DNA of 64,000 bases. Origin: CAXSBA01 sp965277105 (lineage in GTDB: Bacteria; Spirochaetota; UBA12135; COTS27; CAXSBA01). Both the position numbers and the translations under genes were made by a program. Below are positions 63,329-64,000 of this stretch, piece by piece. The notes beneath the pieces were generated by a model. It saw nothing but the letters and a program-made list of their open reading frames with translations, was not told the DNA's origin and did not search any database. How positions within the stretch are numbered: the first letter of the stretch is position 1; every line of letters starts with the position of its first letter. The stretch is taken from the NCBI GenBank assembly GCA_965277105.1, contig OZ255710.1, positions 1,426,001 through 1,490,000 of the forward strand, given 5' to 3'.

Positions 63329-63808
63329 ATGGAAACAATTATCAAAAAAGTAGAAGCAAATTTTTTAAAAGAAAAAATTAACGTCCCTAGAGTAGGGGAT
63401 AACGTTGATATTAAGATAAAAATCAAAGAAGGCGAGAAAGAGAGACTCCAGCTATACTCTGGGCTAGTCATCGCCATTAAAGGTGTGGGGATTAACAAAA
63501 GTATCAAAGTCCGCAAAATAGCTCATGGAGTGGGCGTGGAAAAAACTATCCTTATTCACTCCCCAGCTATCGATAGCATTGAAATAACTCGCGAAGGAAA
63601 ACCAAGAAGGGCAAAGCTCTACTACCTTCGAGGGCGAAAAGGTAAACTGGCCCTTAAAGTAAAAGAAAGAGTGAAAGCGAGAAAAATCTCCGCAAAAAAA
63701 ACCACTAAAAAAAATGAAGAAAACAAGACATCTAAAAAAGAGTCAGTAGAAAAATCAGCAGAAAATCAACCATTAGAAAGTAAAGAAAAAAAAAATGAAA
63801 ACAGTTAA
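63329..63808 (+). CDS. rplS: 50S ribosomal protein L19 with C-terminal extension
   Basis: 159 residues versus about 115. The L19 core runs from 1 to about 115 (PRVGDNVDIKIKIKEGEKERLQ, YSGLVIAIKGVGINKS, AKLYYLRGRKGKLALKVKERV). A Lys/Glu-rich tail of about 45 follows, resembling that of S16 here. It overlaps the next gene by 14 bases. Confidence 0.96.
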   Translation: METIIKKVEANFLKEKINVPRVGDNVDIKIKIKEGEKERLQLYSGLVIAIKGVGINKSIKVRKIAHGVGVEKTILIHSPAIDSIEITREGKPRRAKLYYLRGRKGKLALKVKERVKARKISAKKTTKKNEENKTSKKESVEKSAENQPLESKEKKNENS

Positions 63809-64000
63809 AAAAGTTTTTCTTTTTATTTTTGTTATATTACTTTCTGCTTCTTTTGTTGTTTACCTAGGTGGGGGAACCGACCAGAGTTTAACCCCTACTA
63901 GCCAAGAGGTAGGAAGGATTGGCTCGCATATCATTAAAAATAGTCAAGACGGTAATTTCGCGAGGAATTACCGCAAAGCAGCCCAGAAATACCAAGAGCT
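63795..64000 (+). CDS. Exported/membrane-anchored protein (3' partial)
   Basis: 68 codons visible. A signal-anchor helix (KKVFLFIFVILLSASFVVYL) follows a basic start, then a Gly-rich linker and VGRIGSHIIKN and a basic helix (FARNYRKAAQKYQE). The arrangement recalls the N-terminus of SurA/PpiD-like chaperones, but the window ends before any catalytic domain. Overlaps rplS by 14 bases, so co-translated with it. Confidence 0.5.
   Translation, partial: MKTVKKVFLFIFVILLSASFVVYLGGGTDQSLTPTSQEVGRIGSHIIKNSQDGNFARNYRKAAQKYQE

Overview
The window is an AT-rich bacterial chromosome segment (roughly one third G+C by eye) from a diderm, flagellated organism. The evidence is a GT9 heptosyltransferase, outer-membrane and surface proteins with OmpL47-like, LamG/FN3 and lamin-tail domains, an anti-sigma-28 factor (FlgM), and the gene order ffh-rpsP-khpA-rimM-trmD-rplS. 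The large phospho-sugar mutase, OmpL47-like repeats and FlgM fit a spirochaete-like lineage. That is inference: there is no rRNA here to settle it.

Layout. 1-434 (+): end of a potassium channel. 481-30574 (almost all -): clpC; an envelope cluster (GT9, OmpL47-like, plsC, 5-FCL, UbiA-like membrane protein); a sulfur cluster (cysM, rhodanese, OsmC); dus, hisB and a small transporter; tRNA-Asp with pdxJ on +; nrnA, thiG, thiL, argC, hisH; a four-gene motor-like operon (motA-like, motB-like, a FliF/FliG-like fusion, a hotdog thioesterase); a UvrD/PcrA helicase and a PASTA protein; flgM with a LamG/FN3 surface protein; a DUF368 lipid-phosphate transporter, secG, a photolyase N-domain remnant, and a barrel/lamin-tail pair. 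30916-46874 (+): ribF-rpsO-pnp-gltX, Gfo/Idh oxidoreductase and DUF374 acyltransferase, arsC, pyrB, phosphomutase, an OLD-family nuclease, HIT, dnaN-dciA and a secreted PLD/SNase nuclease. 46876-56757 (-): LpoB-like lipoprotein, small membrane proteins, secreted HNH nuclease, tRNA-Val, S9 peptidase; fructosamine kinase on +; then larB, glyA, fcl and gmd. 56758-59809: a duplication/insertion scar. 59810-64000 (+): the ffh-rpsP-khpA-rimM-trmD-rplS operon and the start of an exported protein.

The most notable system is the motA-motB-fliF/G operon (17536-21147). One 692-residue protein joins a membrane-anchored MS-ring-like part to a C-terminus resembling the FliG torque domain. It is translationally coupled to a MotB-like stator gene and follows a MotA-like one, so stator and rotor parts sit in one small operon. 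A sequence resembling a sigma-28 -10 element lies before motA, and a better sigma-28-like promoter lies before flgM.

The second is the scar between gmd and ffh. A decayed ffh copy lies left of a foreign-looking aldehyde dehydrogenase gene and a decayed gmd copy lies to its right, the reciprocal arrangement expected from single-crossover integration or a tandem duplication. The insert also holds an LtrA fragment with an in-frame TGA, an 18-bp hairpin and a 9-bp tandem repeat.

Other oddities are a HisB whose phosphatase domain has lost its catalytic motifs, a photolyase reduced to its antenna domain, and lysine-rich tails on ribosomal proteins S16 and L19.
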